Source of the DNA: Anaerolineae bacterium
GTDB lineage: Bacteria; Chloroflexota; Anaerolineae; CG2-30-64-16
Reading direction: 5' to 3'
Assembly: GCA_025454565.1 (NCBI GenBank)
Contig: JALOOE010000223.1
Location: forward strand, 1 to 9,060
Length of the DNA stretch: 9,060 nucleotides
The notes beneath the pieces were generated by a model. It searched no databases, was not told where the DNA came from, and saw nothing but the letters and a program-made list of their open reading frames with translations. The translations under genes and the position numbers were made by a program. Position 1 is the stretch's first letter. Every line of letters begins with the position of its first letter. This document shows, piece by piece, positions 1-6,500 of the stretch.

Positions 1-594
1 CTTAATCTCGTCGGGAGATAACGCCCGGCCAAAGAGACGCACTTCATCGATCATTCCGGTGAAGAACTCCCCCTCCGTCGGGTGAGAGCCGATCGCCAGG
101 GTGTTGGCATTGGAGATGCTGCCGGAGAGCGTGAGCGTGTGGACCAGCGCCCCGTTGATATAGGTGCGGACGTTGCCTGCGTCGTAGACCACCACGACGT
201 GCGTCCACTGGTCAAGCGGCGCCTTGTAACCGGTGCCGTACCAATGATACTGCGTGCCCGTATTGAAGGCCCAGCCGATCTGTCCATCGCCGAAGCGCGC
301 CACTTCCCACAGATTCTTTCGCGCGATAAATGTGCCATGCTTGGTCGGCGGCCCCTCCGGCCGGATCCAGACCGCGATGGACATGGTGTCGGTTGTCCCC
401 TGGCCGGCAACCGCAGCTACGGTCGCCACATCGTTGACGCCATCGAACCGTGCGGCGCCGCCGAGATGGCCGATCTGCCCCGTAGCCGGGCAGCTATCTC
501 CGCTGCACGCGCCGGGGCTGTTGGCGGCTGAGACATCGCGGAAGGACAACGCGCCCGTGCTGTCGGGCCCGTCGTCGAAGGACAGGTGCAGGAT
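1..594 (-). other. Protein domain: LamG-like jellyroll 5 (residues 2823-3020), reaching the window edge
   Basis: It opens ILHLSFDDGPD (2823-2833), has C2852/C2857 followed by Pro, ARFDGVNDVATV, IAVWIRPEG, Trp-Thr-His (2952-2954) and RTYING (2965-2970). It closes with TGMIDEVRLFGRALSPDEIK (3001-3020), the usual last strand and helix of the fold. The domain is therefore essentially complete, but the frame stays open at position 1 and the protein continues. More LamG or Ig-like modules are likely downstream. Confidence 0.92.
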
Positions 595-3500
595 CTCACC
601 GGCAGGCGATGGCTCATTGATGAAGGCTGAGCCGGGCATGACCGATCGGAACGCCGTCTCGACCAGTCCCACGCCTGCGACGGCGACCTGTGGATCGCAG
701 GTCGCGGCTTCCACTGAGAACGCCACATCCTTTGCCGTGCTCCAATTGCCGGCCCAATTCGTGATCTCGCCGCCGCACACCTGGATCGTCCCGCTGATGC
801 CGCCGGTGGCGGCTGTGGTCGTGAGCTGGACTTGACATGCGCTGCCGCGGTGCAGGTCGCCTCGCCAGGAATAGGTCTGCCCATCGGTGAACGTCCCTGC
901 CCCGGCCGAGTAGACCTTGTAGGAGGTCGAGGTTCCGGCGCAACTGATCGCCAGGCCAGCTTTGCCGGCATCGGCGCCAGTCGTCCAGGCCACTTGTACC
1001 GGCGTCGGGCGATCGCTCGCTACGCCGGTGACCACCGTCGCCGAAACGATCTGGCCGTTTGCGATGTTGCTCCGATCAAGCTGAACCGCCGGGCCACCGG
1101 CGTCTACCACGATCTGTTTTTGGGCCGTACCGGTGTGCCGGGCTACCTGTCCGGTGGCAAGGCCTGGCAGGCGCGCCACCTGGTCCACGGCTTCCACTGT
1201 CACCAAGTATTGGCCGGATGGACGGGCATCAGGAATAAGATAGTCCAGTGACCACGTGTTGCCCGAGAGCTTGGCGACCTGCCCACTGTGACCGACGATG
1301 GCCCCATCCGAACGAGCCAGGGTGACGCGCACACCATCACTGGGGACGCCGCTGCCGGCCACCCCCCCAGCGCTCGGATCGGTCGCCGAACCGGATAGGT
1401 GTACTTGCCACGTGTTGGGCTGCGCCGGGTTGGCCGCCGCGTCGATCCGCTGCATGTTGGCGCCGGCAATCCCCACCTGGGGCGCGCCATCATCCACATA
1501 GAGCGTGCGACTGGCAGAGGTGGCGCTATTGCCAGCCCAGTCAGTTGCGGTGGCAGTGAACGCATATTTCCCTTCACTCGAAGGGGTGAACATGGGACAC
1601 CAGGCCGCCGTGCTGCCGACATCCGTACAGCGCGGCGCGCTGATCGGCCCGCCGGGCGCATTAAGCGTCACTACGGCCACGCCGGAGGTCTGATCATCGG
1701 CGGTGATCGTCACAAGATTTGGCTGTTTCGCCAGGTAGCTGCCTTCCGCAATCGGTAGCTTGACGGTCGGGGTATCGGCGTCCACCGTGATATTATAACT
1801 CTGCCGATCCTCCACCCAGCCCGCCTGGTAGGCGTACAACTCCCGCACCTGCCGGGCCGATAGGACTGTCCGGTAGGCGACGACTTCGTCGATGCGACCG
1901 GCGAACGAGTGTTGGGGCTGATTGATCCAGCCGCCAATGCTGAGCGCACCCGTGTTCGGGCAGGCAGCCCGGCTCACGCTCATGTGCCCGCTCTCAGAGC
2001 CGTTCACATAGATGCTCAGCAGCTTGCTCTGCCGGTCATAGGTCGCCATCACGTGATTCCAGTGGTTCAGGAGCAAAGGCACCGTACTGGTAACGGGCTT
2101 ATCACCGGAGCCCGGACAGTTCCAGCTCACAGAAGGGATCAGGCTATTCGGCAGAATATTTAGCTCATAATTCGGCTGATTGCCCGCGGTGGTCAACTTG
2201 CCGATCAGTTCCTGTGTGTAGTTGACCGTTCCCATGCTGGTGGGCATGACCCAGGCGCCAATCGTGCCGGTGTCAAGATCCAACAGATTACTGTCCGGTA
2301 CCGTCACCAAATCATCATTGCCATCGAAACTGACGGCCAGGCCGAACTGGCCGGGGATGGCCTCGCCTGTGTCCGGGCAGCGCGGGCTCGTGCACGTGCC
2401 GGCATTACCGGCTTGTGCACTGTCCTCGAACCGAGGCCCATGACCTTCGTCGAAACGCAGATGCAAGACGGGCGCCTGGTCAATCATCCCCTGGATAGCG
2501 GCCGGCGACAGAGCACGCCGGTATACCCGCACATCATCAATGTGGCCGTCGAACGTATATGCCGGAGCGCTGCTGCCCGGCTCGGTCGTGCCGCCGATCA
2601 TCAGCACATCATCGCTATCCGGGAGGCCGGCCGCTGTGTGCGCGACCGACCCCTTGGCTACGCCGTCCACATAGAAGGTCACTTTGTTGGCCGTGTCGAG
2701 CACGGCGGCGACGTGATACCAGCGAGACTCCGTGAGGCCGGCCCCTGGCAGATCGTAGTCCTTCACGCCGAAGGTCGAAAAGCGCAACCCCGTGCCGTTG
2801 GTGAAAAAGCCGAAGCCGTTGGCGCTGCGATAGCGCGCTGTGGCGACGATCGCTTGCAGCCCTGACCGCGTATCCGGCTTGATCCACGCGGCCACGGTCA
2901 GGTTGTTGGCCGTGCGGTTGATCGAGCCGTTGGCCTGGAACAGGTAGTTCTTCTGGGCACTCTTGAGCCAGACCGCCTGATTGTTGCGGCCCGCAACGCC
3001 GGTGGTAGGGCAGTTGGTGCAGTTGGCCTGGGTGTCCTCCATGCCGTTATTCTGGAAAGCCGATGAACCAGCCGGTTCATCCAGGCGCAGATAGAGGGCC
3101 ATCACGCTGGCCAGGTTTTGAACCGCGGCCGCGTCGAGCGCCTGATTATAGATCGCCACTTCGTCTAGTTTGCCATTGAACGGAATGGCATTGCTGGTGT
3201 ATGTGAAATGGAACCAGCCCGAGTTGCCGCCGCTGTATCTCCGCTTGACTTCAACCCCAGTCCCCGGCCGCGCGAAGTCGAAAACCTCCGTGCTGTTCTC
3301 TTCGTCGTCGCCGTCGCCATCGCTATCGTACTTGAATTTGAGGGTATCGTCGTCATCGTCGCGCACCGGACCGCACCGCACTCCGCCATCGTCCTCCCAC
3401 ATGCGCAACGTCAGGCTCCCGGTGATGGGCAGCGACCTGTCGATATGGAAGTCCTCATCGCAGTCAACGTCACCCTTGTTGAATATCTCTTGCGTGTCGT

Positions 3501-6500
3501 CAACGGCCATGCAGAGCTCGTCTTCATGGAGTGGGCACCCGCCGTCGCTGATGTCGTCGCAGTGCCCATCTCTGAGATCGAGCTGGCCTACGTCGGTTGA
3601 CCGGCCGATATCGAGGCTCTGGCTGGTCGCAGCGGGTGTCAGACCGTGAAAGATCGTGGCGTCTTCGCCCCGGAGCACACCGTCAACGTAGAGTTTGACG
3701 CTGCCGGTCTCAGGATCGAAGGTCACGGCCACGTGGCTCCACGCTTTTTCGGTCAGCACGTCCGCGCTCGTCCAGGATTTCCACCCCTGATTCGTGCCCA
3801 TGCCGAAACGGATCTTGTTGCCGACGCGCTGCAGGCTCGGCGACCCAGCCGCCGTGCCGCTGCGCCGGCCGATGATCCCTTGCGGGAAGGTATCGCGTGT
3901 ATCGCCCCCGCCGCGTGATACGGGATAGACCAGAGCCGCCAGCGTGAAGGGCGTGTGGTTAAGATCGAGGACGGCGTTCTCGGCGGTGCTGAGATAGGTA
4001 GTTCCATCGAAGCTGGCGGCCGCGCCGGTGGCTCCAGCCGCATCGTGCGCCGGGCAGTGATAGGCGCACGACTGCATTGGCACATGGAACGACGAGGTGT
4101 CGGCCCAACGATCCTGGGCGTCAAAGTCCATGTGCAGCACCAGCGGACTCGCCAACGCCTCAACCTCCGCTTCCGTCAGCCCACGATCGTAGATGCGCGC
4201 ATCGTCGATACTACCCTTGAACTGGCCGAAGTTGACGCCAGGACGCGGTGTCGTCCACAATGCTGTGGCGCTCGTGCTATCCAGCAACACACCGTCCAGA
4301 TAGAGCTTCTGGCCGCCGATGTTACTCCCGAAAGTGTGCACCAGGTGGTGCCACCGGTTATCATTCATGTTGAAACCGACATACTTCACATTTGTGTTGC
4401 CGTCGGTGCCCTTCATCCAATACATGATCTGGTTCTGCTGAATGCTCAGGAGGAGGAGCATCCTGTTGTCGGGATCAGCGATCCAGAACAGATCCCCGGC
4501 GCCGACTAGCTTGAACCACAACGATACGGCATAACCTTTCTGCGGAACCTGGACGTCAGAGACGACCATGGCGTTGCCGTTGAGATACGCGGCTCCGCCG
4601 AACTGGCCGCCGGCCGGATCAGGGGTGCAGCCGCCGGCAGACGAACACCGGCCAGGATGCGGCGGAATCTGTCCCGAGCTATCCGTAAACTCCGTCACCC
4701 CGGCCGGATCGTCGAAGCGCAGCCAAAGCTTGGCGCCGCCGGCGATAGTCTGCCAATCGGTGATCAGCGCGCCGGCCACCTGGGTCAGGCTGTAGACGCC
4801 GGATGCCGCCGTTTGCGACACGGCAACCGTCCCGGTGATCATCTGTTGCTGGAGCGGCTGGAGCACAAAAGAACTGGGCGGCACACCCTGGTTGTTCAGG
4901 ATGCTTGGGGACACGGTGGAGAGCAGCCCTTGCGCCGTGCGCAGGTCGAGCTTATTCTCGACCGTGGCGGTGTATTGCAGCCGATCGCCCGGCTTCACAA
5001 TGCCGTCGGTAGCTGACAACCCGGCGCCGGCCAGCTCACGCAGATCGGAATTGAGGACGAGCACGTTCGGGTCAGATCGGACCCACGGGTTGAAGCCGTA
5101 GGTCTTCTCCTGCGAGTCAATCAGCCCATCGGCGTCAATATCCACTTGCAGGCGCTCCGCGCCGTCCGTCAGTCCGTCGCCGTCGCTGTCGGCGACCGCG
5201 GGATTGGTGCCCAACACCGCTTCTTCCTGGTCGCTGAGCCCGTCATGGTCGCCGTCTCGTTCGCTGGGATTGCTGCCCGTCTGCTGCTCGTATTGATCTG
5301 AGAGACCGTCGCTGTCGTGATCCCAGGCACTGTCATCCAGATCGTCCGCAAATGAGAGCCCATCGCCATCGGCATCGTGCTGAGCCCCGAAGGACATCGC
5401 AGCCTGCTGGCTCCATCCCAGGGTCCAACCGCTTCCTACCTTCGCCAGCGCATAGAACCCGTCCAGAGTAGCCGGCAGCACATCGAACACCAACTGTTCC
5501 CCGATATCGTAGTGGGCGGTTCCCTTTTCGCTGCGGATATAGCAGGCCGAAATCAGGCCGAAAAGGGCCGAGCCCCAGCATTCCTGCGCGGGCAGCGCAT
5601 AGGCTTCCGACAAGTACAGATCCACTGGCTGGTTGATGCCAGTCCCCGGAAGAGGGAAGGCCTCCTCGCTGTCAACCGGCGTCGCGTAATAGTAGCGCCC
5701 GCCGCTGGTCTTCTTCCAATCCGACTTCATGTCGCCCAGCGACAGGTCATCGTGGAAATCGTTCTCTTCCTCCTGCCACTTGTACACGAAGGTCGCCTTC
5801 TTCAGGTTGTCGTCTTTGAATTGCCAGAACCACATCGCCTCATGCGGGTTGACAGGCACATCCACCAGGTCGATGGTATTGGTCAGCGCGATCTTGTACC
5901 GGATGGCGTTGCCGGCCACGATGCCTTGTTCGGGATGCGTCAGATCGGTGATGTCGAAATTGGTGAGCTGCAGGCGCGACTCATCGCTCATATCTACCAT
6001 GATAGTGCTGCTATACCACTTCCACTTGAGGAAGTTGGCGATCAAGCCGGTGATGCCGCCACACAACCACTGGCCCGCAGTGCCCTCCTGCTGTTCCGTG
6101 CTCAGGAAGGAGTTACATACAAGGGCCACGAGCGAATCAATCAATCCGATGACCGCCCAGATGAGCTCGCCGAGGGGCCCCAGGGCTGTACAGATCGTGA
6201 ATAGCAGAATGGTCGTGACCGAGGCAGCGATGGCGCTGACCAGCGCGTTGTTCCAGGCCATGCTGCCGATCGCCATGTGTCCCAGCCCCCACTCCAGGGC
6301 GAAGGCCGCCCAGGTGATCACCAGGCTGACCACCAACGCCACGATGATGAAGGTTTTGTGCGCGTGCAGCTCGTGGGTGAACCCATGGAGGGAGTCCATA
6401 ACAAACTTCCCCACTCCCTCGGCGAGTTCTGTCGCCGCTTTGGCGACCGCTCTGGCAACCACGAATAGCGAAACGACCAGGGTGACACTGAGCACGATAC

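Noticed and set aside
417..971. 184-residue open frame on the minus strand in another phase
   Set aside because: Arg/Pro/Ser-rich low-complexity translation typical of an out-of-frame reading. It overlaps LamG 5 and the Ig-like C module in the true frame.
3301..3360. Possible frameshift or sequencing artefact at the Asp run in LamG 2
   Set aside because: The frame before and after the run gives the expected LamG strands (SLDIGRS and FNGKLDEV), so the phase is preserved.
5071..5376. Recurrent gtc/atc triplets resembling a DNA tandem repeat
   Set aside because: The pattern comes from Asp codons of the TSP3-like loops. There is no exact DNA repeat unit and no spacer structure of a CRISPR array.
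5377..6204. 275-residue open frame on the plus strand
   Set aside because: Antisense shadow in GC-rich coding DNA; no recognisable motif, and fully overlapped by the supported minus-strand gene.
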